Assembly: GCF_000230895.2 (NCBI RefSeq)
Contig: NC_016604.1
Location: 930,001 to 994,000 of the forward strand
DNA length: 64,000 bases
Origin: Mycolicibacterium rhodesiae NBB3
Lineage (GTDB): Bacteria > Actinomycetota > Actinomycetes > Mycobacteriales > Mycobacteriaceae
Reading direction: 5' to 3'
Of this stretch, positions 35,521 through 44,671 are shown piece by piece; the first letter of the stretch is position 1, and every line of letters starts with the position of its first letter. The position numbers and the translations under genes are program-made. The notes below the pieces were generated by a model. That model made no database searches. It had not been told where the DNA came from and saw only the letters and a list, made by a program, of their open reading frames with translations.

Positions 35521-36381
35521 TCAGCGCAGCGAGACGAGATCGTGCACCGAATCCTTGGGCAACGGGCCGTCGACGACGGCAGTCACCTCCATGTTCTTGA
35601 GCGTGATAGCGCCCTTGAAGTTGTCGAGGAAAGCGGTGTCGGCGGCATCGCGTCCGGTTGCGATGCGCACCATGGACTGACGCGGCGACAGACACGTCGC
35701 ATCGACCACGCGCCACGCACCGTCGACGTACGCCTCGGCCACGGCATGGAAATCCATCGGGTCGCAACCCGGGGCGTAGACCGCGACCAGACGCGCGGGC
35801 ACATTCACCGCGCGCAGCAGCGCAACCACCAGATGGGCGTAGTCGCGGCAGACACCTGAGCCGGCGAGCAGGGTGTCCACGGCGCCGTCGATCGGGTCGC
35901 TGGATCCCGGTACGTAGTTCAGGCGGGTGCCCAACCAGGACGACACCTTTTCGAGCAGGGTCGTTGAGTCGACATATTCCTCGAATTCCGTTGCTGCGAA
36001 ACCGAAGAACTTGTCCGCCTCGGCGTAGCGACTCGGCCACGAATACGTGATCAGGTCGATGTCGCGCACCGGCGCAGGGTCGGCCTGGCCGAGGATCGTC
36101 GCCTGGTACGACGCGGTGACGGTGCCCTCGGGTGCGGCGAACCGGTGGATGCGGTTGCCATGTTGGCCGATGATCTCGTCGGGCGTGATCGTCTTGCCGT
36201 TGCTCGTGAAGGTGAGCGACTCGGTGATGTGCGCACCGGGATGATCGGTGACGGCGATCTGGAAGGCGAGTGTCGTAGGCGCGGTCACGGCCACCTCGAG
36301 CTCTGCCCCAACGTCCCGCTTGAGCTCTGCCGCCGGGGCCTCGTCGGGGGTCGCATCTTGTGATCGTCGCCAGAGAGCCAT
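35521..36381 (-). CDS. Transglutaminase-like cysteine protease-fold protein
   Basis: This 286-residue protein has a transglutaminase core: the Cys in GSGVCRDYAHL, the His in DFHAVAEAYVDG and the Asp in VVDATCL. The N-terminal 130 residues are a beta domain as in bacterial transglutaminase-like proteins. Met at 36381 is preferred to the upstream Met at 36420. Function is likely peptide or isopeptide cleavage or transfer. Confidence 0.82.
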   Translation of the reverse strand: MALWRRSQDATPDEAPAAELKRDVGAELEVAVTAPTTLAFQIAVTDHPGAHITESLTFTSNGKTITPDEIIGQHGNRIHRFAAPEGTVTASYQATILGQADPAPVRDIDLITYSWPSRYAEADKFFGFAATEFEEYVDSTTLLEKVSSWLGTRLNYVPGSSDPIDGAVDTLLAGSGVCRDYAHLVVALLRAVNVPARLVAVYAPGCDPMDFHAVAEAYVDGAWRVVDATCLSPRQSMVRIATGRDAADTAFLDNFKGAITLKNMEVTAVVDGPLPKDSVHDLVSLR

Positions 36382-36509
36382 CGCGCACCGCCTCCATGAA
36401 ACTTCGAGAGTGATCCGCAACTCGACGGCAGTCTGCTGAACCGTGCACGCGGGTGGATGCCAACCCTAGCGGCGTACACGGATGTCGGCAGCGCTAGCGA
36501 CGACGGCGT

Positions 36510-36725
36510 TCACCCCTCGCCGCGACCGGTCTGTTGCTGCAACTCGTCGATCAGCTCGGACGCCTGCGCCTTGGTCAGATCATCGGGAATGTCGCGCCCG
36601 GCCTCCTGTGCCAGGGTGCCGAGATAGCTGCGCTGCGGACCCGTCATCGGTTCGTCGCCGGTCACCCATTCGGACGTGTCCTTCTCGGCGTTCTCGAGCG
36701 GAGCTTGTTGAATGTCGTTGGCCAT
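36510..36725 (-). CDS. DUF3072 protein
   Basis: This 71-residue protein has the DUF3072 pattern MTGPQRSYLGTLAQEAGRD, followed by a helix with LTKAQASELIDEL. It resembles a small SAP-like fold. The longer frame to 36893 would overlap the promoter of the divergent gene and is rejected. Confidence 0.8.
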   Translation of the reverse strand: MANDIQQAPLENAEKDTSEWVTGDEPMTGPQRSYLGTLAQEAGRDIPDDLTKAQASELIDELQQQTGRGEG

Positions 36726-36891
36726 GACGCCGGGATAGCCATCGCACATGCGTTCGAAACATCCGAAGCGACGGCACGCTTCGAGACCGTTCATCCCTTC
36801 ACAGCAGAACTCCCAGCATTCGTTGCGCATAACCCGTGTCCACGCCGGGTAGCCGAAAACCACCGGTTCAGCCGAAGCTCGGGAGGGGCTC

Positions 36892-37857
36892 ATGCCAGAA
36901 GTCCAACTGCATCACGACGGACATCCGATGTACCGCCGCATGGTGCGCTTCGATTGGTCGCAGACACCGCTGCACTGGGTGCCCGACGATCCGTTTTCCA
37001 CCCACATGATCAACGTCCTGCACCTCTTGCTTCCAGAGGGTGAACGGCACTTCATCAAGGCCGTGTTAGAGGCGTCGTCACTGGTCGAGGATCCCGAGTT
37101 GGAGGCGGCCATCAAGCCGTTCGTGCAGCAGGAGTCCTGGCACGCCTGGGCACACCAGGTAGTGCTCGACCATCTCGGCGACCAGGGCATCGACACCAAG
37201 GCCTACACCGACCGCCTCGGACGCCACCTTTCCACCATGCTCGGCGACCCGCCGAAGTTCTTCCCGTCACCCTTGCGACGGTGGTGGCTGTATCGGCGGC
37301 TGGCCGACGTGGCCGCCCTCGAACACTTCACCGCGATGCTGGGGCAGTGGGTGCTGACCAACCGTGCGCTCGACGAAGCCGGCGCGGATCCGATGATGCT
37401 CGACTTGCTGCGCTGGCACGGCGCAGAGGAAGTCGAGCACCGAGCACTGGTCTACGACGTCTATCAACACGTCAGCGGCAACTACTTCATCCGGGCCTTC
37501 TCGATGCTGATGACCACCCCTCTGTTCGTCGGCTGGTGGGTCGCCGGGGCCCGCTATCTGATGCGCGCCGATTCGACCATCGATCAGAAGTGGCGCTGGC
37601 GCGACTGGGTGTCCGCGGCGCGACGAAACCGACTGCCCGGGCCGTGGACCCTGCTGGTGACGGCGCCGCTGCGCTACCTGAAGCCCAGCCACCATCCCAA
37701 CGATGAGGGCTCGACCGAGATGGCCATCGAGTATTTGGAGTACTCACCGGCAGCCAAGGCCGCCCGCGAACGCGCCGGCGGCCGGCAACGGCCGCAGGGC
37801 GCCGAGATGACCAGCGGCCAGCAGGTCACCGGCACGGAACAGGTTGTGGCGCAATGA
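36892..37857 (+). CDS. Metal-dependent hydrolase/di-iron oxygenase-like protein
   Basis: This 321-residue protein belongs to the PF10118 'metal-dependent hydrolase' family. Conserved acidic/His clusters include QQESWHAWAHQ, ALEHFTAMLGQW and WHGAEEVEHRALVYDVY, which would suit a di-iron centre in a ferritin-like helical fold. Its stop overlaps a ferredoxin start (ATGA) and a ferredoxin reductase follows, so an oxygenase fed by that redox pair is likelier than a hydrolase; this is inferred from context. Confidence 0.75.
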   Translation: MPEVQLHHDGHPMYRRMVRFDWSQTPLHWVPDDPFSTHMINVLHLLLPEGERHFIKAVLEASSLVEDPELEAAIKPFVQQESWHAWAHQVVLDHLGDQGIDTKAYTDRLGRHLSTMLGDPPKFFPSPLRRWWLYRRLADVAALEHFTAMLGQWVLTNRALDEAGADPMMLDLLRWHGAEEVEHRALVYDVYQHVSGNYFIRAFSMLMTTPLFVGWWVAGARYLMRADSTIDQKWRWRDWVSAARRNRLPGPWTLLVTAPLRYLKPSHHPNDEGSTEMAIEYLEYSPAAKAARERAGGRQRPQGAEMTSGQQVTGTEQVVAQ

Positions 37858-38042
37858 GAGTAATGGTCGACCTCGACACCTGTGACGGCAACGGCGTGTG
37901 CATGAGCATCTGCCACGAAGTGTTCGACGTCCGTGAAGACGGCCTGCACGTGCTCGTCGAGAGTCCCGGTGAGGATCTGCGCCAGCAGATCAAGGGTGCC
38001 GAAGTGTCGTGTCCCACCCGGGCGATCACGGTGGAGGATTAA
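37854..38042 (+). CDS. Small ferredoxin (3Fe-4S/4Fe-4S)
   Basis: This 62-residue ferredoxin has CDGNGVCMSIC and a later CP (SCPTRAITVED). Mycobacterial P450-type 3Fe-4S ferredoxins use Cys-x5-Cys...CysPro. An extra Cys here (SIC) could allow a 4Fe-4S cluster. It would pass electrons from the reductase downstream to the upstream metalloenzyme or a P450. Confidence 0.85.
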   Translation: MRVMVDLDTCDGNGVCMSICHEVFDVREDGLHVLVESPGEDLRQQIKGAEVSCPTRAITVED

Positions 38043-38046
38043 CCGC

Positions 38047-39246
38047 ATGCCTACCGACCTTCACGAGATCGTCGTCGTCGGTGCGGGCATCGCGGGAATG
38101 CGTGCCGCCGAAACGCTTCGCCAGGAGGGTTACGACGGCGGCCTCACCGTTGTCGGGGACGAATGGCACGCCCCCTATCACCGTCCGCCGCTGTCGAAAA
38201 AGCTTCTCAGTGGGCAGATCCAACGCGCCGGAGTCGACTTGGCACCACAGTTCGACTTCGACGCTCGCGTCCTGCGCGGCGCCACGGCACGCAAACTGGA
38301 CCCGTCGTCACACACAATCGACCTCGACGACGACGGCACGCCGCTGACGCTGCACTACGACGGCCTGGTCATCGCCACCGGCGCCACCCCGCGATCGTGG
38401 TCCGGCGGCGCGGTGCCCGACGGAGTGATGCTGCTGCGCACCGTCGATGACTGCCTCGCCATCCGCGAATGCCTCGCCGGCGGTCCCCGCGTCGTAGTGG
38501 TCGGCGGCGGGTTCATCGGCGCCGAGGTCGCGGCGACCTGCCGGATGCTCGGGCTCGACGTCGCACTTATCGAACGGGGCGACGGCCTGCTGCTGTCGGC
38601 GCTTGGCGCCGAAATGGCCACCTGCTGGGCGCAATTGCACAAGTCGCACGGCGTCGACCTGCGGGTCGGCGTGAACGTCGAAGAGTTCGTCGGCAACGGG
38701 CGCGTCAAAGGTGTGCGGCTGAGCGACGGTTCACAACTCGCGGCGGACCTCGTCATCGTCGGATTGGGCGTCAGCCCCGCGACCGAATGGCTCGACGGGT
38801 CCGGTCTGCGCATCGACGACGGCCTCGTGTGCGATGCCACCGGAGCGGTCGAGGGCGGGAGCGACGTCGTCGCCGCCGGCGACATCGCGCGGTGGTGGCA
38901 CCCCCGCTACGAGCGCCATCTGCGCATCGAGCACTGGGACCACGCCGGACGCCAGGGCGAGACAGCGGCCCGAACCCTGCTTGCCGGGCCCGACAGCGCC
39001 GAGGCGTACGACGGACTTCCGTATTTCTGGTCCGACCAGTACGACGTCAAACTCCAGATGCTGGGCGTGCCAACGGACTACGACGCCTTTGCCGTCATCG
39101 AGGGACGGACCGAGGACTGGAACTTCACCGCCGCCTACGGACGTGGCGGCGCCACCATCGCGGTGCTGTCGACAACTCCAGGCCGGGTGCAGGCCTACCG
39201 AGACGAGATCGCAAAGGCGGCGGTCTTTCCTCCGAAGCCGGCGTAG
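38047..39246 (+). CDS. FAD-dependent ferredoxin reductase
   Basis: This 399-residue flavoprotein matches rubredoxin/putidaredoxin reductase types: FAD motif VVVGAGIAGMRAAE, YHRPPLSKKLL, NAD motif VVVGGGFIGAEVA, and the C-terminal AAGDIARW. It starts 4 bp after the ferredoxin stop. It should reduce that ferredoxin with NAD(P)H. Confidence 0.9.
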   Translation: MPTDLHEIVVVGAGIAGMRAAETLRQEGYDGGLTVVGDEWHAPYHRPPLSKKLLSGQIQRAGVDLAPQFDFDARVLRGATARKLDPSSHTIDLDDDGTPLTLHYDGLVIATGATPRSWSGGAVPDGVMLLRTVDDCLAIRECLAGGPRVVVVGGGFIGAEVAATCRMLGLDVALIERGDGLLLSALGAEMATCWAQLHKSHGVDLRVGVNVEEFVGNGRVKGVRLSDGSQLAADLVIVGLGVSPATEWLDGSGLRIDDGLVCDATGAVEGGSDVVAAGDIARWWHPRYERHLRIEHWDHAGRQGETAARTLLAGPDSAEAYDGLPYFWSDQYDVKLQMLGVPTDYDAFAVIEGRTEDWNFTAAYGRGGATIAVLSTTPGRVQAYRDEIAKAAVFPPKPA

Positions 39247-39251
39247 CTCCG

Positions 39252-40418
39252 ATGCGGGTCGCCATCAGCGGGGCGGGTGTCGCAGGCACCACGCTCGCGT
39301 ATTGGCTGCACCGCATCGGACACACCCCGGTAATGATCGAGCAGGCTCCCCAGTTCCGCACCGGCGGCTACGTGATCGACTTCTGGGGTGTCGGCTATCG
39401 CGTCGCGCAACGTATGGGCATCGAAGACCACATCCGCGACGCCGGCTACGAGATGGACCGGGTGCGCTCGGTCGGCCAGGACGGTTCGAACCAGGCGGAA
39501 CTCGACGTCGAGGTGTTCCGCCGCATACTCGGCGAAGGCTTCACCAGCCTGCCTCGAGGCGAGCTCGCAGCTACGATCTACCACACGGTCGAGGGCGAGG
39601 TCGAAACCCGCTTCGGCGACAGCATCACCGCGATCGACCAGCACGGCGACGGCGTAGCGCTGACATTCGACCACGCTTCGGCTGAAACATTCGACCTCGT
39701 CGTCGGCGCGGACGGCCTGCACTCGAACGTCAGGCAGCTGGAGTTCGGACCCGAGGCCGACTACCTGCATTACCTGGGCTGCAAGGTCGCCGCATGCGTG
39801 GTCGACGGCTACCGGCCTCGCGACGACCTCGTCTACGTCACCTACAGCAGGCCTTGCCGTCAGATCGCGCGCTTCGCGCTGCGTGGCGACCGCACAATGT
39901 TCCTCTTCGTGTTCCGCTCCCAACACAACACCGACGAGTACTCGCCAATACAACAGTTGCACAACGAGTTCGGAAACCTCGGCTGGGAATGCCCGCAAAT
40001 CCTCGCCGCGGTCGACGAGGTAGATGATCTGTACTTCGACGTCGTCAGCCAGGTCAAGATGGACCGATGGTCACGGGATCGCGTACTGCTGATCGGCGAC
40101 GCCGCGGCATGCATTTCGCTGCTCGGCGGCGAGGGCACCGGCCTAGCCATGACAGAGGCCTACGTCGCCGCCGGTGAACTCGTTCGCGCCGCCGGCGATC
40201 ACCGCCGCGCCTTCGACGAATACGAGGGCCGACTGCGTCCGCTGATCAGGACAAAGCAAGACGGCGCTCGGCGACTGATCGGGTTCTTTGCCACTCGGAC
40301 GCGCTTCGGCTTGTGGTTCCGAAACGTCGCGATCCGCACCATGAACTTCTCACCACTGGCGACGCTGCTCTCCGGCAGCGTGCGCGACGACATCGAACTT
40401 CCCGATTACGCCATGTAG
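39252..40418 (+). CDS. FAD-dependent aromatic-ring hydroxylase-type monooxygenase
   Basis: This 388-residue protein has the class A flavin monooxygenase pattern: GAGVAGTTLAYWLHRIG at the N-terminus, the DG motif VVGADGLHSNVR and the GD motif VLLIGDAAACISLLGGEGTG. It begins 5 bp after the ferredoxin reductase and is likely in the same operon. The substrate is unknown. Confidence 0.86.
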   Translation: MRVAISGAGVAGTTLAYWLHRIGHTPVMIEQAPQFRTGGYVIDFWGVGYRVAQRMGIEDHIRDAGYEMDRVRSVGQDGSNQAELDVEVFRRILGEGFTSLPRGELAATIYHTVEGEVETRFGDSITAIDQHGDGVALTFDHASAETFDLVVGADGLHSNVRQLEFGPEADYLHYLGCKVAACVVDGYRPRDDLVYVTYSRPCRQIARFALRGDRTMFLFVFRSQHNTDEYSPIQQLHNEFGNLGWECPQILAAVDEVDDLYFDVVSQVKMDRWSRDRVLLIGDAAACISLLGGEGTGLAMTEAYVAAGELVRAAGDHRRAFDEYEGRLRPLIRTKQDGARRLIGFFATRTRFGLWFRNVAIRTMNFSPLATLLSGSVRDDIELPDYAM

Positions 40419-40756
40419 TCCCGGTTTCAGCAAATCGCTTAGTTAACGCGCATTGCGGCATAAGCAGGCGATTGACGGAAATTGCGCTGATCCGTCGCTA
40501 CGAATTCCGTCGTATGAAAACGCGATTTTCGACGGTCGCGCAAATTCACAGTTAGCTCAGCTGACCAAAAGCGCTGCACTGAGCCAATTCTGGAAGTTTC
40601 CCAAAGCCATACACTCACGACGAAATCCGTATTATTCTCAAGCATGGTTGAGCTCCCAGCCCGCCGGTAGCGCCTCAATATGCGCAGCTTCGGCCTGGGC
40701 CCTCATCCAGGAATTCCCCGGCGACACCTATACAAGACGAATCTTGGGGTTGTGCG
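40419..40756. other. AT-richer intergenic region before the STAS gene
   Basis: This 340-base stretch is markedly richer in A+T than its surroundings. It contains short frames but no supportable gene. It probably holds the terminator of the monooxygenase operon and the promoter for the STAS gene. No repeat or riboswitch was recognised. Confidence 0.5.
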
Positions 40757-41200
40757 ATGGCGGTTGGGACCGTGCGGATCGGTAGTCCAGATCCTTCTAT
40801 AGTCGACGAGCACCGACAGTGCGGAAAAGCGACGTTCGCCGTGCGCCGGTTGTCGCCGTCGCGGCACGCGGTCGCGGTCATCGGCGACATCGACGCCGAG
40901 AACGGACGTAACCTCGGCCGCTTCGTCGAGGAGCACACCGGCATCTCGCGCCAACTCGTCCTCGACCTGCGAGCCGTCGACTTCGCCGGCACTCAGGCCT
41001 TCACCGCGCTGTATTACATCAGCGTGCACTGCTCCCGTAACGATGTCGACTGGATCATCGTCGGCAGCCACCCGGTGCGACGACTGCTGTCGATCTGCGA
41101 CCCCGACGGTGAACTGCCGTTTGTCGATGACCTCACCGCCGGACTGAATCATCTGGAACGCTCAGCGCGCTGTCATCAGGCCGTGCGCGCTGCGGTATAG
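40757..41200 (+). CDS. STAS-domain protein
   Basis: This 147-residue protein is a STAS domain with a short N-terminal extension. The phospho-site region reads DLRAVDFAGTQAFTALYYIS, with Gly-Thr where Ser usually stands. It may be an anti-sigma antagonist or a diverged sensor. No kinase partner is adjacent. Confidence 0.8.
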   Translation: MAVGTVRIGSPDPSIVDEHRQCGKATFAVRRLSPSRHAVAVIGDIDAENGRNLGRFVEEHTGISRQLVLDLRAVDFAGTQAFTALYYISVHCSRNDVDWIIVGSHPVRRLLSICDPDGELPFVDDLTAGLNHLERSARCHQAVRAAV

Positions 41201-41355
41201 CCCGCCCGCCACGCGCACGTCATCCCGCAGATCGCCAACGGTCATCACGGCGTCAACTCCAATCTCCTGAACCCGTCCACCTGAGCGACGTGCCCAGCAA
41301 TACTCAGTTGGTCAAAGGCGTGCCCTGCCAAGTCCGAACACCCTGAGGAGTTCTC

Positions 41356-42591
41356 GTGGCCGCTCCGAATCTGCCTGTCGGTTTCGACTTCACCGATCCC
41401 GACATCTACGCCACCCGTGTGCCGACCGAGGAGTTCGCCGAAGTCAGGCGCGCCGCCCCGATCTGGTGGAACGACCAGGCCCCAGACGTCGGCGGGTACG
41501 GCGACGGCGGCTTCTGGGTGGTCAGCAAGCATCGCGACGTCCGCGAGGTGTCGTTGCGCAGCGACGTGTTCTCCGCGGCCGCGAAGACCGTGGTCCCGCA
41601 CTTCAAGCCGTCGGTCGATGTCGAAGGACAGATACAGGCGTCCAAGTTGTCGCTGCTGATGATGGACGACCCGGAACACGCCCGGCTGCGCAAGATCGTC
41701 TCGCGCGGATTCACTCCCCGTGCCGTCGAACGGCTGCGGGCCGAACTCAACGAGCGCGCGCAGCGGATCGCCGCCGAAGCAGCGTCGCACGCCTCCGGCG
41801 ACTTCGTCCTGGAGGTCTCGCGTGAGCTGCCGCTGCAGGCGATCGCCGGACTGCTCGGTGTTCCGCTGGAGGACCGCGAGAAGTTGTTCGACTGGTCCAA
41901 CAAGATGGTCGGCGGTGACGATCCCGAGTTCGAGGAACACAACTCGCTGGAAGCAGTCATCGAATTGATCGGCTACGCCATGGAATTGGCGAAGCTGAAG
42001 GAGAAGGAACCGGGCGAGGACATCGTCAGCACGCTGATCGACTCCGAGGCCGACGGTCAGCTCACCGAGGCCGAGTTCGGAATGTTCGTCGTCACGCTCG
42101 CGGTGGCGGGTAACGAGACGAGCCGCAACTCGATCACCCAGGGCATGATGGCGTTCACCGATTTCCCGGATCAATGGGAGCTGTTCAAGCGTGAGCGGCC
42201 GAAGACCGCTGCCGATGAGATCATCCGCTGGGCCTCACCGATCACCGCGTTCCAGCGCACGGCGCTGGCCGACACCGAGCTGTCGGGTGTGCCGATCAAG
42301 AAGGGCCAGCGACTGGTCCTGTTCTACCGCTCGGCGAATTTCGACGAGGACGTCTTCGACGATCCGTACACGTTCGATATCTTGCGAGACCCCAACCCGC
42401 ACTTGGGCTTCGGCGGCACCGGCGCGCACTACTGCGTCGGCGCCAACCTGGCGCGGATGACGATCGACCTGATGTTCAACGCGATCGCCGACCACATTCC
42501 GCATCTGAAGCCGGTCTCGGAGCCGCAGCGGCTGCGATCGAGCTTCATCAACGGCATCAAGCACTGGCAGGTCGCGTACCAGCCGAGCTAG
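41356..42591 (+). CDS. Cytochrome P450, CYP125-like steroid 26/27-hydroxylase
   Basis: This 411-residue P450 has the I-helix AGNETSRNSITQGM, the ExxR region DEIIRWASPITAFQRTA and the heme motif FGGTGAHYCVG. KKGQRLVLFYRSANFDEDVF and the end NGIKHWQVAY match CYP125, which oxidises the terminal methyl of the cholesterol side chain. The gene converges with fadD17 and sits at the head of a steroid catabolic block. GTG 41356 follows GAGGAG. A CYP124/142-type substrate range cannot be excluded. Confidence 0.85.
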   Translation: MAAPNLPVGFDFTDPDIYATRVPTEEFAEVRRAAPIWWNDQAPDVGGYGDGGFWVVSKHRDVREVSLRSDVFSAAAKTVVPHFKPSVDVEGQIQASKLSLLMMDDPEHARLRKIVSRGFTPRAVERLRAELNERAQRIAAEAASHASGDFVLEVSRELPLQAIAGLLGVPLEDREKLFDWSNKMVGGDDPEFEEHNSLEAVIELIGYAMELAKLKEKEPGEDIVSTLIDSEADGQLTEAEFGMFVVTLAVAGNETSRNSITQGMMAFTDFPDQWELFKRERPKTAADEIIRWASPITAFQRTALADTELSGVPIKKGQRLVLFYRSANFDEDVFDDPYTFDILRDPNPHLGFGGTGAHYCVGANLARMTIDLMFNAIADHIPHLKPVSEPQRLRSSFINGIKHWQVAYQPS

Positions 42592-42669
42592 CCGTTTCGC
42601 GGAGTGGACGCGGTCGCGGGGGGGTATCGATCCGTGTCAACTCGTACTCTCGCCCGCGAGCCCGCGTGT

Positions 42670-42718
42670 GATTTCGGTGCGCGTACGGTCGTTCAGCGAT
42701 CGTCAGCGCACCGAAATC
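42670..42718. terminator. 13-bp inverted repeat between convergent P450 and fadD17
   Basis: GATTTCGGTGCGC (42670-42682) pairs exactly with GCGCACCGAAATC (42706-42718) across 23 bases. It overlaps the last codons of fadD17 and lies 78 bp after the P450 stop. It is a candidate bidirectional terminator. Confidence 0.6.
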
Positions 42719-44280
42719 GCAGAGTAGGTGCGGCCACGGGGCTCGCGCTCCCACAGCTCGCCGTCGCCGGCGGTCACACCCTGAGCGATCAGTTCGCGCT
42801 TGAGGATCTTGTTGGTCGCGGTCTGCGGCAGATCGGCGTTGATCCGTACATATCGCGGCCATGCCTTCGGGGACAGATCAGGCTGCGCGTCGAGGAATTT
42901 CGTCAAGTCGTCAGGCGTCAGCGGTTCGTTGAGCACGAGCGCCGCCATCACCTGATCGCCGACGTGCTCGTCGGGTATCGCGTAGACCGCGACGAGGCGG
43001 ACGGCAGGCAGCCGCTGCAGGATTCGCTCGACGGGTCCCGCCGCGAGGTTCTCACCGTCGACCCGCATCCAGTCGGCGGTGCGGCCGGCCAAGAATATCC
43101 ATCCGTCGGTGTCTTTGTACGCCAGGTCGCCCGACCAGTACATGCCGTGCCGCATCCGTTCGTCGGTCGCGACCGGATCGTTGTAGTAGCCGGTGAAGCC
43201 GCCGACACCGTAGGTGTTGACCAGTTCGCCGATCGCCTCGTCGGGGTTGGCCAATGCGCCGTGATCGTCGAAAACTGCTGTCGCACACTCGGTGACGCTG
43301 TCGGAGTGGTAGACGCTCACACCCGGGTAGCCCTTGCCGATCGACCCTGGCGGGCAGCCGTCCTCGCGCATCACGACCACGGCGAACTCGCTGGAGCCGA
43401 AACTGTCGACGACCCGGCAGTCGAACCGCTTCGCGAACTCGTCGATGTCGCGCTCGGTGGCCTCGTTGCCGAACGCTGCCCGCAGCGTGTTGTCGGCGTC
43501 GTCCGGACTCTCGGGCGTCGCGAGCACCAGCGCCAGCGGCTTGCCGACGTAGTTCATGTACGTGGCGCCGTAGCGGCGGATGTCGGACAGGAACCTCGAC
43601 GGCGAGAACTTCGCGGGCACCATCGTCGCACCGCACGCGATCGCCACCGTCCAGCCCGCCGCGACGCCATTGGAGTGGAACAGCGGCATCGACAGATAGC
43701 AGACGTCGTCGGGTGTGAGCGCGAAGCGTTCGGCCAGGCTCGCGCCGCATAGCACCCCCATCGCGTGGGCGAAGCGGACGGCTTTGGGGTCGCCGCTGGT
43801 GCCCGACGTGAACAGCATCACGACGGGGTCGACGCCCTCGACTTCCCGATGCGGGACAAGAGGTTCCGCTGATGCGACCGCTTCGAGATACGTCGGGGCC
43901 TCGACGTCGAGCACGGTAGCGCCGCCGAGGTCGAGACCGTCGAGTAGCGGCTTGTGCTCGCCGTCGACGAGAACAAGTTGGCAGTCGGCCCGCCGGATGT
44001 CCCCCGCCAGACCCTGACCGCGACGGGTCGTGTTGATTCCGCACAGTACGTAACCGCCGAGCGCCGCGGCCGCCATCGACCGCAGCATCGCCGGTGAATT
44101 GCCCAGCAGCGCACCGACATGCATCGGCCGCGACGGGTCGGTCAGGGCGATGAGCGCCGACGCCTCCGCGGCCGCCTCGCCGAGGTGCTCGCGCCACGTC
44201 CAGCTGCGATCGTCGTATCTCATTGCGACGGTGTCGTCGTCCATCCGCGAGCGCAGCAACTGCTGAATCGTCTCAAACAT
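42703..44280 (-). CDS. fadD17: Acyl-CoA synthetase, FadD17-like
   Basis: This 525-residue adenylate-forming enzyme has the AMP-binding motif LFTSGTSGDPKAVRFAH, SFGSSEFAV, YWSGDLAYKD and the catalytic lysine region LPQTATNKILKREL. Length and sequence match FadD17, which loads steroid side-chain acids with CoA. It is the last gene of the minus-strand operon and overlaps the OB-fold gene by 8 bp. Confidence 0.8.
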   Translation of the reverse strand: MFETIQQLLRSRMDDDTVAMRYDDRSWTWREHLGEAAAEASALIALTDPSRPMHVGALLGNSPAMLRSMAAAALGGYVLCGINTTRRGQGLAGDIRRADCQLVLVDGEHKPLLDGLDLGGATVLDVEAPTYLEAVASAEPLVPHREVEGVDPVVMLFTSGTSGDPKAVRFAHAMGVLCGASLAERFALTPDDVCYLSMPLFHSNGVAAGWTVAIACGATMVPAKFSPSRFLSDIRRYGATYMNYVGKPLALVLATPESPDDADNTLRAAFGNEATERDIDEFAKRFDCRVVDSFGSSEFAVVVMREDGCPPGSIGKGYPGVSVYHSDSVTECATAVFDDHGALANPDEAIGELVNTYGVGGFTGYYNDPVATDERMRHGMYWSGDLAYKDTDGWIFLAGRTADWMRVDGENLAAGPVERILQRLPAVRLVAVYAIPDEHVGDQVMAALVLNEPLTPDDLTKFLDAQPDLSPKAWPRYVRINADLPQTATNKILKRELIAQGVTAGDGELWEREPRGRTYSAISVR

Positions 44281-44671
44281 GGTCAGGCCGATACTTCAGC
44301 AGCGTGATCCCGTCCTCGTCGCAGAACACCGGCGCCACCCGCATCCCGATGCGGATGTCGTCTGGGTCGACGTCGACGAGTTCGGTGCTCACGCGCGGGC
44401 CGACATCCCACTGCACGACCGCCAGTAGCTGCGGCACCTTTTCGGCCCACGGCGGCCCGGTCGGACGCCGCGCGATCGTGTAGGTGTACAGCGTTCCCGC
44501 ACCGTCGATCTCACGCCACTCCAGATCGTCGGCCAACGTCCCCGGTGCCAACGTCCTCGGATAGAAGACGTACCTACCCGTCGACGGCGAGTACTGGATC
44601 CTGATTCGGTGCTCGCGCAACGCATCCCAGTACGGCTGCGACACCGGCGTCGGCTCGGGCAGCGTACTCAT
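44273..44671 (-). CDS. OB-fold DUF35 protein lacking zinc-ribbon cysteines
   Basis: This 132-residue protein has the DUF35 layout. The N-terminal ribbon region reads IQYSPSTGRYVFYPR, so the usual CxxC...C zinc ligands are absent. The OB fold follows (GTLYTYTIARRP). DUF35 proteins partner thiolase-like Ltp or MaoC enzymes in steroid degradation. It overlaps the Ltp stop by one base. Confidence 0.83.
   Translation of the reverse strand: MSTLPEPTPVSQPYWDALREHRIRIQYSPSTGRYVFYPRTLAPGTLADDLEWREIDGAGTLYTYTIARRPTGPPWAEKVPQLLAVVQWDVGPRVSTELVDVDPDDIRIGMRVAPVFCDEDGITLLKYRPDHV

Noticed and set aside
38469..39251. 649-residue frame that would fuse an N-terminal region to the FAD monooxygenase
   Set aside because: The extra part is Arg-rich shadow of the ferredoxin reductase gene; the monooxygenase starts naturally at 39252 with the FAD motif.
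42604..43752. 382-residue plus-strand frame over fadD17
   Set aside because: Shadow frame; the minus strand carries the complete acyl-CoA synthetase motifs.
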